A stretch of 46,488 nt of DNA from Deltaproteobacteria bacterium RIFOXYA12_FULL_61_11 (lineage in GTDB: Bacteria > Bdellovibrionota_F > JAHFAK01 > YA12-FULL-61-11): positions 1-46,488 of the forward strand of contig MGSU01000118.1 of the NCBI GenBank assembly GCA_001799195.1. Direction: 5' to 3'. Numbering within the stretch: position 1 is the first letter of the stretch; every line of letters starts with the position of its first letter. Below, piece after piece: positions 1-7,422 of this stretch. The notes under the pieces were generated by a model, which had not been told where the DNA came from, made no database searches, and saw nothing but the letters and a program-made list of their open reading frames with translations. The position numbers were made by a program, and so were the translations under genes.

Positions 1-70
1 GATGGTACCCTTGCCCGCATAGAGAGGGTTGTGGTGAGGGATGCGTGTGGATATCGAGTCCGGCTCTTGG
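1..70 (+). repeat. Left arm of inverted repeat flanking the hydrolase gene (promoter -10, RBS and start codon copy)
   Basis: Positions 1-64 match the reverse complement of 1552-1615 at 57 of 64 bases, the first 20 being identical; similarity fades by about 70. The repeat contains a copy of the hydrolase -10 (TACCCT, 6-11), a GAGGG ribosome-binding site (36-40) and a GTG start (47-49). The short reading frame that follows (41-181, 46 codons) loses resemblance to the hydrolase after about 8 codons and overlaps the hydrolase 3' end. The arm may continue to the left of the window, where a matching -35 would lie. It could be one arm of an invertible segment or the decayed start of a second gene copy. 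Confidence 0.85.
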
Positions 71-114
71 AGTCCGGCTCGCATACTCTGCCTGACCTTC
101 TCCGGTCTCAGCTC

Positions 115-1569
115 TCAGTTCCCGGAGCCGTTGTCGGGTGGGGGCGTGGGGGCTAGCATGGAGAGAGGCGCCTTGGGGTGAAATTTCGAGTCGAGCCAGT
201 CGAAGACGATGGTGTGATAGCGTGGCGGAAAAGCGTGGTGTTCAGGCATCAGTTCGTGGTGTAAGGCTTCTGTTGCCTGCAGTAGGCGGTAGGTTTGCTC
301 GGTAGCTGTCATCGTACGTTGGAATCCGTTCAGCGGTACGGTGCGGTCCCACTTGCCGTTGAGTACGAAGAGTGGCCTTGGGGCGATGAGAGCAAGCAGG
401 TCGCTCATCTCGGCGTACCGAAAAACACCGAGCAACCTCGTTGTGGGAGGTGGGTCGATTCGTTCTCGTCGATAGCTGTCGAAATCCGAGATGTAACAGA
501 GGATCGCCACGGCCGCGATGCGTGGCTCCATGGCTGCCAGGTAGGTGGAACGGGTGCCGCCCAGAGAGTGGCCGATGCAAGCGATGCGCCGGGGATCGAC
601 CTCAGGGCGTTCCAGCAGGTACTGAACGGAACGTAGATCGTCCCATATGATGCGACCCAAGGGTTGTCGACCGATGATCAACATCTTGTCCTCTAGAGCG
701 TTTTCGTTGATGTCGATCCGTTGTCCGAAGGTCAGGGCATCGAGGGCCAGGACCACGTACCCTCGCGAGACCAGCTCACTTCCATAGGTCTGAGCTTGTG
801 GCTGGTTACCGGCCAGTCCAATGATCTCGTCTGCTCCGAATCGGTGCTCCCCAGCGTGCTGATGCAGAGCGATGACTGCAGGAGCCGGCAAGGGTACCTT
901 TTTCGGAAGCAGCAGGTAGCCTGGGACTCGCTCCCCGGGCAGGGTCTCGATGGTGAGATGTTCCCTCCAGTGGTTGCCACAATCGACCCGCTTACTGATG
1001 ACCGGGTTCAGGGGACGATGTGGTTCGTTGTCGTAGCCGATCAGGTGGTGCAACGCCCGACGCAGGAGTTTGTCCTGTTGCTGCTTGGCTTTCTTCGTTT
1101 TGATGGAGGCATAGCTGTACAGGGGTTTCCAGGTGGCAAGCTGTTTTTCGACTATAGTTGCAGGCAGATAGGCGGCCCGATCCGTGGCACTGTATGTCTT
1201 GCTCCGGTAATGGTAGTAGAACAGGTCGAGCCAGCGGTCGATGGGGAGATTGAGGCCTGCCCCCGGGATGTTCTGGAGGTGATCGCGCAGGGTCTGGAAC
1301 TCATCGATGGCTTTCTTGAGCACCTGGACCTCCGCTGGGACCTTGCTCTGGTCCATGCTCTGGCCCAGGTCGAACTTGTTGACCAGTCTGACCATTTCAG
1401 CCCGAGCGTCCGCTGGGGTACGGATGTGTCCAAGGGTGGGGTGAGTTGAGGGATCCTTGGCCGCCGCGGTCGGGGTGACCGCGAGTACAAAGATCATCAT
1501 CCCCACCAGGGTTCCCAGAAAAGATCTGCGGGGATGCAAACAAATCCCAAGGCCGGACTCGTCATCCAC
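115..1569 (-). CDS. Exported alpha/beta hydrolase (dienelactone hydrolase / acetyl-xylan-esterase-like)
   Basis: About 484 aa. The N-terminus has a twin-arginine-like motif (PRRSFLG, near residue 13) followed by a hydrophobic stretch ending in A-A-A, so a Tat-type signal peptide is likely. The catalytic domain is C-terminal: nucleophile elbow GHSLGG (Ser near 335), acid in the NGKWD segment (Asp near 408) and a His in the PEHHAF segment (near 444-445). This order fits the large secreted esterases grouped with dienelactone hydrolases and acetyl xylan esterases; the substrate cannot be told. The roughly 200 residues before the hydrolase core are not recognised. I chose GTG 1569 because GAGGG lies 6 nt upstream; a TTG at 1575 is in frame but has no spacing. 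The gene is framed by an inverted repeat that includes its start. Confidence 0.85.
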   Translation of the reverse strand: MDDESGLGICLHPRRSFLGTLVGMMIFVLAVTPTAAAKDPSTHPTLGHIRTPADARAEMVRLVNKFDLGQSMDQSKVPAEVQVLKKAIDEFQTLRDHLQNIPGAGLNLPIDRWLDLFYYHYRSKTYSATDRAAYLPATIVEKQLATWKPLYSYASIKTKKAKQQQDKLLRRALHHLIGYDNEPHRPLNPVISKRVDCGNHWREHLTIETLPGERVPGYLLLPKKVPLPAPAVIALHQHAGEHRFGADEIIGLAGNQPQAQTYGSELVSRGYVVLALDALTFGQRIDINENALEDKMLIIGRQPLGRIIWDDLRSVQYLLERPEVDPRRIACIGHSLGGTRSTYLAAMEPRIAAVAILCYISDFDSYRRERIDPPPTTRLLGVFRYAEMSDLLALIAPRPLFVLNGKWDRTVPLNGFQRTMTATEQTYRLLQATEALHHELMPEHHAFPPRYHTIVFDWLDSKFHPKAPLSMLAPTPPPDNGSGN

Positions 1570-1615
1570 ACGCAACCCTCATCACAACCATTTCCATGCG
1601 GGCAAGGGTACCATC
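1547..1615 (-). repeat. Right arm of inverted repeat flanking the hydrolase gene
   Basis: Reverse-complement partner of positions 1-70. It carries the working hydrolase -10, leader, RBS and first codons. The distance between the two arms is about 1.48 kb, almost exactly the hydrolase gene body. Confidence 0.85.
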
Positions 1616-1633
1616 GGCTCAATTTCACGGCAA
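1605..1633 (-). promoter_or_regulatory. Promoter of the hydrolase
   Basis: On the minus strand: -35 TTGCCG (1628-1633), 17-bp spacer, -10 TACCCT (1605-1610) preceded by TGG (extended -10). The expected start is near 1598, giving a leader of about 29 nt. Only the -10 half is inside the inverted repeat. Confidence 0.45.
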
Positions 1634-1695
1634 GCAAGGTAGGACTAGACCAGAAAGCAGACGCACCAAGGCCTTCCTCGCGCATCAACAAAGAG

Positions 1696-1724
1696 CTGAC
1701 CGGGAAAAGGGGTCAGTCTTTTTT
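1696..1724 (+). terminator. Intrinsic terminator-like hairpin facing right
   Basis: CTGACC (1696-1701), 9-nt loop, GGTCAG (1711-1716), then TCTTTTTT (1717-1724). The T-run is on the plus strand, yet no plus-strand gene ends here: both flanking genes are on the minus strand. On the minus strand the hairpin is followed by a weaker CTCTTTGTT, so it could act weakly for the epimerase transcript. The stem is only 6 bp. Confidence 0.45.
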
Positions 1725-1845
1725 CGACGCGTCGGGACTATCAAGGCTCAGAGCCCGGGCAGCGGCAAGAGCCCGGTTGTGTTCCCGGAACGATACGAGG
1801 AGTCGCTCGGTCTGCGTCCGGCAATAGTCTGGGGCGCTGAATCCC

Positions 1846-1893
1846 AGGACTAGGTGGCCCAGGGAGGTCACCCTCCCCGGGCCACCTAGTCCT
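1846..1893 (-). terminator. Long near-perfect hairpin downstream of the epimerase gene
   Basis: Perfect 15-bp arms at 1846-1860 and 1879-1893. After one A/C mismatch the stem continues for 6 bp (GGGAGG/CCTCCC) to a 4-nt loop. It starts 34 nt after the epimerase stop. No T-run follows on either strand, so this is a strong transcript-end or stabilising structure rather than a classical terminator. The rest of 1570-1927 holds no credible gene. Confidence 0.5.
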
Positions 1894-1927
1894 CTTCGGC
1901 TCTACACCGACCAGCCGCATGAAGGGT

Positions 1928-3082
1928 TCAGGCCAAATGCCGCAGGTAGTACTCGGCGCAGGCGGGGAGGTGATCGGGCAGGTACGGGGCTTTGAGACCG
2001 ACCTGCTCGCAATGCTCTTCGGTATTCGAAGCATCGTAGCGCAGGGTCTGGTCGAGGTACGCGAAAGCCTCGGGTGGGACCCCGCCGAGGTCGAGCAGGG
2101 CGCGAAGTATGGTCCTGGGCTTGGCCCTCCTCGCCAGCGCGGTCAGGCGGCCGGGATGGTAGAAGAAGGTGGGAACCGGCAAATCGAACAGCGGCAACAG
2201 GAGGTTCAGAATTTCGACCAGGTTCATGGCTTGGTGACTGTTGCCGAGGCAGTAGGTCTTGCCGCGCGTGGAGTAAGCTTGACCGATGCTCGCCGCCAGT
2301 GTGGCGGCATAGTTCACGGGCACGAGGTCGAGGTAATGATCCTGCGAGCCAGGCATGACCTGAGCGAGATGGCGCAGGGGAGGGTAACGCCGGGTCAAGG
2401 TCCTGAGGCCGGCTAGGAGATCGAACAGGTGATAGATCAGCGCCTTGAACGGCAGATAGCCGGTCACCGTTTCACCGATCAGGAAGACCGGACGGAGAAC
2501 GGTTAGGGGCAGGTCGCGGCGGGCCGAGATGGCGAGTTTCTCGGCGACGAGCTTGGTCCGTTCGTAGGAATTCCTCCATCCCTGGCCGAGGTCGACATCG
2601 TCTTCGTAGAAGTAATCGTGCTGGTGGTGGGCCGTTCCGGAAATGGCGGAGCAGCTCAGATGATTGACCTTGCGCAGGTTCCGGCATTCACGGGCAAAAG
2701 CGAGGACGTTGGCTGTACCGTTCACGTTGAAGCGGGTCAGCACCTCTTCATCGACGAGGTCGAGGCTGGTCAGGGCAGCCAGGTGGTACAGGTGGGTCAC
2801 CTCTTTGCAGAGGCGTTGGCGTTGCCGGCCGGGAGGAACGACCCCTCGCTCACAGATGTCTCCCTGCACGAAGATCAAGCGACGTTCCAGGTCCTTGCGC
2901 CCGGAGGTGAGGAAGGCCGTCAATTCCTCGCGCAGTTTCTGAGAGGGGTGTCGCAGGAGTAACTGGAGTCGTTCGACCTGGGGTAAGAGTTCTCGGGCAA
3001 GATAGCGTCCGAGTAGGCCACTACCCCCGGTCATGAGCACCGAGGCTGGTGGACCGAGCGGGGTAGGCTGCTGCGCGCTCAT
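1928..3082 (-). CDS. NAD(P)-dependent epimerase / thioester-reductase-type SDR protein
   Basis: 384 aa, an extended short-chain dehydrogenase with N-terminal Rossmann motif TGGSGLLG (residues 18-25) and catalytic YERTK (YxxxK, near 170). A conserved H-L-A-A segment and a proline-rich substrate half follow. The arrangement resembles the NAD_binding_4 (male sterility / thioester reductase) group, which reduces acyl thioesters or modifies isoprenoid- or sugar-linked substrates; this gene alone does not settle which. The C-terminal third has no recognisable domain. Translation starts at ATG 3082 with GAGG 8 nt upstream. It is monocistronic, and its promoter overlaps that of the divergent pentapeptide gene. 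Confidence 0.8.
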   Translation of the reverse strand: MSAQQPTPLGPPASVLMTGGSGLLGRYLARELLPQVERLQLLLRHPSQKLREELTAFLTSGRKDLERRLIFVQGDICERGVVPPGRQRQRLCKEVTHLYHLAALTSLDLVDEEVLTRFNVNGTANVLAFARECRNLRKVNHLSCSAISGTAHHQHDYFYEDDVDLGQGWRNSYERTKLVAEKLAISARRDLPLTVLRPVFLIGETVTGYLPFKALIYHLFDLLAGLRTLTRRYPPLRHLAQVMPGSQDHYLDLVPVNYAATLAASIGQAYSTRGKTYCLGNSHQAMNLVEILNLLLPLFDLPVPTFFYHPGRLTALARRAKPRTILRALLDLGGVPPEAFAYLDQTLRYDASNTEEHCEQVGLKAPYLPDHLPACAEYYLRHLA

Positions 3083-3097
3083 GGGTGTGTCCTCAAC

Positions 3098-3127
3098 TTG
3101 CTTCTCTCGTTCGACCTAGGTTATACG
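3098..3127 (+). promoter_or_regulatory. Promoter of the pentapeptide-repeat gene
   Basis: -35 TTGCTT (3098-3103), 18-bp spacer, -10 TATACG (3122-3127). Its -10 overlaps the -10 of the divergent epimerase promoter. Confidence 0.4.
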
Positions 3128-3148
3128 GAGCGAGGGGGATCTTCGCAA
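3120..3148 (-). promoter_or_regulatory. Promoter of the epimerase gene
   Basis: On the minus strand: -35 TTGCGA (3143-3148), 17-bp spacer, -10 TATAAC (3120-3125, five of six consensus). It would give a leader of about 30 nt. Confidence 0.5.
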
Positions 3149-3192
3149 GCACTTTGGATCCTCCCGCCGGCCCGAGAGTCAGGAGATGGGTG

Positions 3193-3906
3193 ATGAAGCA
3201 GGACCTTTCCAGGCGATGGCTCAGCGATACCGGCAAACAGCTCTTGAAGATGCTCCTCGAGGAGGGGTCGCTGCGCGAGCATCTGGACCTCCTGCGGAGC
3301 TTAAACGACTACCAGGAATTGGAGGAACGCTTCGATCTGCGCCGCCTGGAACTGCTTTCTCTCGACCTCCCGAATCTCGACCTCTCGGAGTGCAACCTCG
3401 AAGGGGGGGTGTTGCACGGTTGCCGCTTGCCCTGGATCAACCTGGCAGGAGCCTCTCTCAGCAAGGGCAAGCTCGTCGAGTGCGAGCTCGGGCATGCCAT
3501 TGTCATTGGTGGGAATCTCCGGGGAGCTTCGCTCACCTCGTGTACTCTCACCGGTGCCGACCTCAATGGGGTCGAGGCCGGCGGCGCGACCTTCACCAAG
3601 GTGCACTTCTCCGAATGCACCATGTCCTTCGCTCGTTTCGACGGGTGTGTCTTCGAAGCCTGTACCTTCGAGCGCCTGCGCCTCACCGACCTCGACCTCT
3701 CGGGGTCCCGCATCGCACATTCCAGTTTTCGCAACGTGCACTTGGCCGGTGCGATACTCTCCGGGCTGGTCCTCGAAGGGTGCGAACTCGCTTCTCTCCA
3801 ACTCGAGAAACCCGTGCTCGCCGAGCCGGGCTCCTTCGATAAAGGCTGTGTTCTGACCGCGGAACAGCAAGAAGTTCTGGTGCGGGCCGGTTTTCGCGCT
3901 GCCTGA
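3193..3906 (+). CDS. Pentapeptide-repeat protein
   Basis: 237 aa. From about residue 55 to 210 the protein is built of A(D/N)LxX-type pentapeptides (for example D-L-S-E-C, A-S-L-S-K, A-D-L-N-G, A-R-F-D-G, G-S-R-I-A), predicting a right-handed quadrilateral beta-helix. The N-terminal 50 residues are helical and charged. Some pentapeptide proteins mimic DNA and protect gyrase, but most have no known role and nothing here identifies a target. Cysteines recur at one face of the coil. I start at ATG 3193, preceded by AGGAG with 7-nt spacing, rather than at the in-frame ATG 3085, which abuts the divergent gene and lies upstream of the predicted promoter. Confidence 0.85.
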   Translation: MKQDLSRRWLSDTGKQLLKMLLEEGSLREHLDLLRSLNDYQELEERFDLRRLELLSLDLPNLDLSECNLEGGVLHGCRLPWINLAGASLSKGKLVECELGHAIVIGGNLRGASLTSCTLTGADLNGVEAGGATFTKVHFSECTMSFARFDGCVFEACTFERLRLTDLDLSGSRIAHSSFRNVHLAGAILSGLVLEGCELASLQLEKPVLAEPGSFDKGCVLTAEQQEVLVRAGFRAA

Positions 3907-3929
3907 GTGCGATTCATGAGTCGAGAGGA

Positions 3930-4484
3930 TCATCGGATACGGCTTTTCCCGGACATAATGGCGTCGAGCAAGAGGAGCTCGGGGGCCGCGGGTAATACCG
4001 TCCGCAAGTGAGCAGCCACGGCTTCAGCATCTTTTCGCCGGCCGAGGTTCAGGAGCGCCTTCGCCAATTCCAGACACGTACGCGCCCGCAGGTGATCATC
4101 GGGTGCGGCGGCCAAGGCCAGGTAGAAATCGGCCACGGCCTCGGAAGGATGGCCGAGGCGCAGGTCGAAGGTGGCGCGAAAGAAGGCTGCGCGAGCCGTC
4201 GCCGCAGGGCTGTCGAACGTTTCCTCGGCAAGAGTGCGACCCTCGGTATAACGGCCAGCCGCGAGCAAGGCCGCCCAGAGTTCCGGCAGGACCTCGTGTC
4301 GCAACGGGACGATCGGCGAGGACTTCAGGAAGGTTAGGATACAATTGGCTCCCCCGTGATGGTCTCCTCGATCGAGCAGGCGGGTACAATGTTCTTGGGT
4401 GCTGAGTTGGAGGAGCAAGACCTCGGGAGGGGGAGACAGGAAAAGGTACAGGAAACCGAGCGGGAGCAGGACCAACGGACCCAT
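3930..4484 (-). CDS. Membrane-anchored TPR-like protein
   Basis: 184 aa. A hydrophobic N-terminus (residues 1-18) should act as a signal anchor. The rest reads as two or three TPR-like helical hairpins, including A-D-F-Y-L-A-L-A-A-A-P and L-E-L-A-K-A-L-L-N-L-G-R-R segments. The gene follows lapB by 7 nt and its start at 4484 has a perfect AGGAGGTGA site inside the lapB 3' end, so it is the last gene of the rpsA-sppA-HIT-lapA-lapB run. A helper role in envelope assembly is inferred only from context. A longer frame extends upstream on the same strand, but that part is out of register with lapB and is not supported. Confidence 0.7.
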   Translation of the reverse strand: MGPLVLLPLGFLYLFLSPPPEVLLLQLSTQEHCTRLLDRGDHHGGANCILTFLKSSPIVPLRHEVLPELWAALLAAGRYTEGRTLAEETFDSPAATARAAFFRATFDLRLGHPSEAVADFYLALAAAPDDHLRARTCLELAKALLNLGRRKDAEAVAAHLRTVLPAAPELLLLDAIMSGKSRIR

Positions 4485-4491
4485 GAGCGCC

Positions 4492-5643
4492 TCACCTCCT
4501 ACCGAAGAGGTGAACCAGAGTATTGCTTCCGTTACAGGACGCGCAGTGAGGGGCGAGCTCTTCCTGCGAAGCGCCGCAAGCCGTGCAACGATACCCGCGA
4601 AGACCTCCGGGAGGGGTCTGGAGCAAGCGGCTGAGTTCTTCGTTCGGACCGATCCCCCGGTCCTGGGCCACGAGGTAGACCAAGTCCAACCAGGCCTCGA
4701 GGAAATCGGGGGCTCGTCGGAGGGCGGCTCGGAGGTGTTCCAGGGCTTCGGAACGGTGGTCCTTCCCCCGTGCGATCCGCGCCAGGACGAGTTCGAGGAA
4801 GGCATCCTCGGGTCGCCCGGTGCGAGCGGCCGAGAAGAGCTCGGTGAGGTCCTGCGAAGGGGCGGCCCGGAAGGATGCGTTCTCCAACCTCGGCAGGAGC
4901 GCGTCGGCCCAGTCCGGCCGACGGTGCAGTAATCGGGAAAGGGCGTCCAGGGCTTCCGAGGGCCGGGAAAGCTCCAGAGAACAATCGGCCAGGGCCAAGG
5001 CCGCCGAGTCATTGTCCGGATCGAGCTTCACGGCTTCGCGCAGGGAACGCACGGCCTCCTTGGGGCGACCCTCGCGTTGCTGGTTCTCGGCGAGGTGGGT
5101 GTGCAGTCGGGACAGCACCTGCCGATGATCGGCACGGGGTTTCCCGACCTTGGCCATGGTGGCGAGGGCGGTCTCGGGCAGATCTGACCGTTCCAGGAGC
5201 GCGGCCAGTTTCCTGGTCACGTCGCCGTCGCTGTCCTCGCGGACCTGGCGCTCGTACCACTCTCGGGCTTGGGCAACCCGGCCGGCCGCGGCGTGGAGAT
5301 CCCCGAGCAATTCCTCGACCAAGCCTCGCAGCCGGGTCGGGAGCATCGGATTGTGGGCGAGGTTGTTGGCGATGGCCAGGGCTCGCTCGTGACGGCCCAA
5401 CCGCAGGAGCAGGAGAGCGGATAGGTAATAGAGTGGTTCGTCGTTGGGTTGCCCGGGTAGGATGCGTTTGAGCAAGGTGAGTGCTTCGTGGTCCTTGCCG
5501 CGGAGGACCAGGAGGGTGACCTCGAGGAGATCGGGAGGGTTCGCGGAAGAGGCGCGGTGACGTCGGTGCCTGAACACCAGCATCCCGCCACCCAGTAGAA
5601 CGGCGGCAAGGAGCAGAATCAGGCTTGCCGCTCCCACGTTCAC
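4492..5643 (-). CDS. lapB: LapB/YciM-type lipopolysaccharide assembly TPR protein
   Basis: 383 aa, the usual LapB length. An N-terminal membrane anchor (about 5-24) is followed by tandem TPR hairpins up to about residue 340, then a rubredoxin-like C-terminal metal site with C353, C356, C367 and C370 (two CxxC pairs). In enterobacteria LapB docks FtsH to LpxC and so limits lipid A synthesis; the same role is likely here. It starts at GTG 5643, whose last bases overlap the lapA stop (GTGA), with AGGAG just upstream. Lying directly after lapA in an operon headed by rpsA matches the proteobacterial arrangement and strengthens the call. Confidence 0.92.
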   Translation of the reverse strand: MNVGAASLILLLAAVLLGGGMLVFRHRRHRASSANPPDLLEVTLLVLRGKDHEALTLLKRILPGQPNDEPLYYLSALLLLRLGRHERALAIANNLAHNPMLPTRLRGLVEELLGDLHAAAGRVAQAREWYERQVREDSDGDVTRKLAALLERSDLPETALATMAKVGKPRADHRQVLSRLHTHLAENQQREGRPKEAVRSLREAVKLDPDNDSAALALADCSLELSRPSEALDALSRLLHRRPDWADALLPRLENASFRAAPSQDLTELFSAARTGRPEDAFLELVLARIARGKDHRSEALEHLRAALRRAPDFLEAWLDLVYLVAQDRGIGPNEELSRLLQTPPGGLRGYRCTACGASQEELAPHCASCNGSNTLVHLFGRR

Positions 5644-5954
5644 TGCTCCTCGTCCTGTTCGACGAGGGGGATGGTTTTGAGGGAGTCGAGCTGTTGTTTG
5701 AGCCCCGCGAGCTGTTTGCGGAGCCCTCGATTGCGGCGTTCCGAACGCAGGACCTCGAGCAGACCCAGGCAGAGAACGGTGAACCCTCCGGCCGCGAAGG
5801 AGAGGAGCAGGACGAGATAGAGCGGTAACTCCTCGCGATGGAAGGACAAGAAGGTCAGCGACACGCGGGTCGCGTTCTCGTTGACGAACTCGGCGATGAG
5901 GACCACCGCCCCGATCAGGATTCCGATCAGGACGACCTTTTTGAACAAACTCAT
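5640..5954 (-). CDS. lapA: LapA-domain inner-membrane protein
   Basis: 104 aa. Two transmembrane segments (about 5-25 and 42-65) with the typical N-E-N-A-T-R-V-S-L-T-F hinge of the LapA (DUF1049) family between them, then a charged coiled-coil tail (about 70-100). LapA works with LapB in lipopolysaccharide assembly control. The start is ATG 5954, overlapping the HIT stop as ATGA. An in-frame ATG upstream would add 75 residues of non-LapA sequence lying inside the HIT gene and is rejected. Confidence 0.9.
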   Translation of the reverse strand: MSLFKKVVLIGILIGAVVLIAEFVNENATRVSLTFLSFHREELPLYLVLLLSFAAGGFTVLCLGLLEVLRSERRNRGLRKQLAGLKQQLDSLKTIPLVEQDEEQ

Positions 5955-6439
5955 GCTTGGGCCTCCAGGGCGAGAGAGAGCTTCTGCATCGTAGCCGTCA
6001 GGTGCTCGGAGATCACCCGGGTGTCGGCCAGTACAGCCATGAAATTGGTATCGCCATTCCAGCGCGGTACGATGTGAAAATGGAGGTGTTCGTCGATGCC
6101 AGCCCCCGCGGCCGAGCCGAGATTGTACCCGAGGTTGAACCCCTCGGGTCTCATACAGGCTCGTAGAGCCGAGAGGCATCGCCGGCTCACCCGGCCCATG
6201 TCGAGCAAGGTCTCATCGTCCACGCCGACGAGATCGTCACAATGGGCGTTGGGGACGACCATGAGGTGGCCGTTGGTATAGGGATACTTGTTCAGGATCA
6301 CGAAACAGCGTTCGTACCGCCGGAGCACCAGCTTGGACGTCTCCGGTTCGCCGTCCCTGGCGAGGCAGAAAACGCACCCCTCAGGTTTTGGTGCGAGCAG
6401 GTATTCCAGGCGCCATGGGGCCCACAAACGCTCGACCAT
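5951..6439 (-). CDS. HIT-family nucleotide hydrolase/transferase
   Basis: 162 aa. The HIT signature H-L-H-F-H (118-122) is complete, with the middle or last His as nucleophile for nucleoside phosphoramidate or dinucleotide polyphosphate substrates. A CVFC pair (C22, C25) near the N-terminus may bind zinc with downstream histidines. The W-A-P-W-R-L-E-Y start is typical of the Ap4A phosphorylase-like HIT subfamily seen in many deltaproteobacteria and actinobacteria. It sits 1 nt after sppA and overlaps lapA, so it is translationally coupled on both sides. Confidence 0.9.
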   Translation of the reverse strand: MVERLWAPWRLEYLLAPKPEGCVFCLARDGEPETSKLVLRRYERCFVILNKYPYTNGHLMVVPNAHCDDLVGVDDETLLDMGRVSRRCLSALRACMRPEGFNLGYNLGSAAGAGIDEHLHFHIVPRWNGDTNFMAVLADTRVISEHLTATMQKLSLALEAQA

Positions 6440-6440
6440 G

Positions 6441-7340
6441 CTACTCCCCCATGAGGAGCAAGAGCGGTGCGGTCAGGCGTCCACGAAAACCCTGCAGGCG
6501 CTGAGCTAGGTCCTCGACACTGCCGTTGACCATGAGGTCGAACAGCGAGGGCTCATCCTCCTTGGGATAGACCAACTCGGGCTCGTCCTGTAGCCCGGTC
6601 AACTCGACCAGGAGGTCGACGGCGGCGTAGAGGTTCCCAAGCTCGTCGATCAGACCGAGTTCTTTGGCCATGGAGCCGGAGAGGACCCGTCCGTCGGCGA
6701 TGGTCGCCAACTTCTCCGGGGTGAGGTTCGGCCTCCCGCGCAGGATATCGGCCTTGAAACGCTCATGGGTATCTTGTAGCAAGTCTTCCAAGAGCTTGCG
6801 TTCCTCGGGGGTCATGTCGCGGGTGCTGCTGCCGATGTCTTTGTAACGACCGCTCTTGATGGTCTGCGGTTTGAGCTTGGCCCAACGGTACAATTCCTCG
6901 AGATTGACCATCTCCATGATCACCCCGATGCTCCCCGTCAAGGTGCCGGCATTGGCCACGATCTTGTCCGCGGAGCAGGCGACGTAATAGCCGCCCGAGG
7001 CCGCGACCGAGACCATCGAGGCCACGACCTTCTTCTTCTTCCGGACCTCGAGTACCTGCTCGTAGATCTCCTGCGAGGGACCGACCGACCCGCCGGGGGA
7101 ATCGACGCGCAGGATGATGCCCTTGATGTTGTCATCCTCGGCAAAGGTCTCGAGTTGCTCGAGGACGATCTTGGGATCCATGATCACTCCCTTGACCTCG
7201 ACGACGCCGATATTGCCGTTGCTGGTCAGGGAGAGTTTGTCGTGCCCGAGGAGGACGAGCACGAAGGAGAAGGTGAAGAGGAACAGAAACACGGATCCGA
7301 AAATGAACAGCAACCAGAACAGGACGGTCTTGTTCTTCAT
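6441..7340 (-). CDS. sppA: Signal peptide peptidase SppA (short form)
   Basis: 299 aa, a single-domain SppA like those of Bacillus and deltaproteobacteria rather than the double-length Escherichia form. N-terminal membrane anchor about residues 6-31. Nucleophile Ser115 lies in A-S-G-G-Y-Y and the general base Lys167 in the G-R-Y-K-D-I-G segment. The R-V-D-S-P-G-G motif forms the oxyanion region. The active site is extracytoplasmic; the enzyme degrades cleaved signal peptides and other membrane peptides. It is the second gene after rpsA in this operon. Confidence 0.93.
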   Translation of the reverse strand: MKNKTVLFWLLFIFGSVFLFLFTFSFVLVLLGHDKLSLTSNGNIGVVEVKGVIMDPKIVLEQLETFAEDDNIKGIILRVDSPGGSVGPSQEIYEQVLEVRKKKKVVASMVSVAASGGYYVACSADKIVANAGTLTGSIGVIMEMVNLEELYRWAKLKPQTIKSGRYKDIGSSTRDMTPEERKLLEDLLQDTHERFKADILRGRPNLTPEKLATIADGRVLSGSMAKELGLIDELGNLYAAVDLLVELTGLQDEPELVYPKEDEPSLFDLMVNGSVEDLAQRLQGFRGRLTAPLLLLMGE

Positions 7341-7422
7341 GACTCCGGCTCGTCAGGGCGACTGCGCCCGGGCCCGGTGAGGCTGAGCCCGGTAGCGGTC
7401 GGGCCGGGGCGGTCGCGGTACA

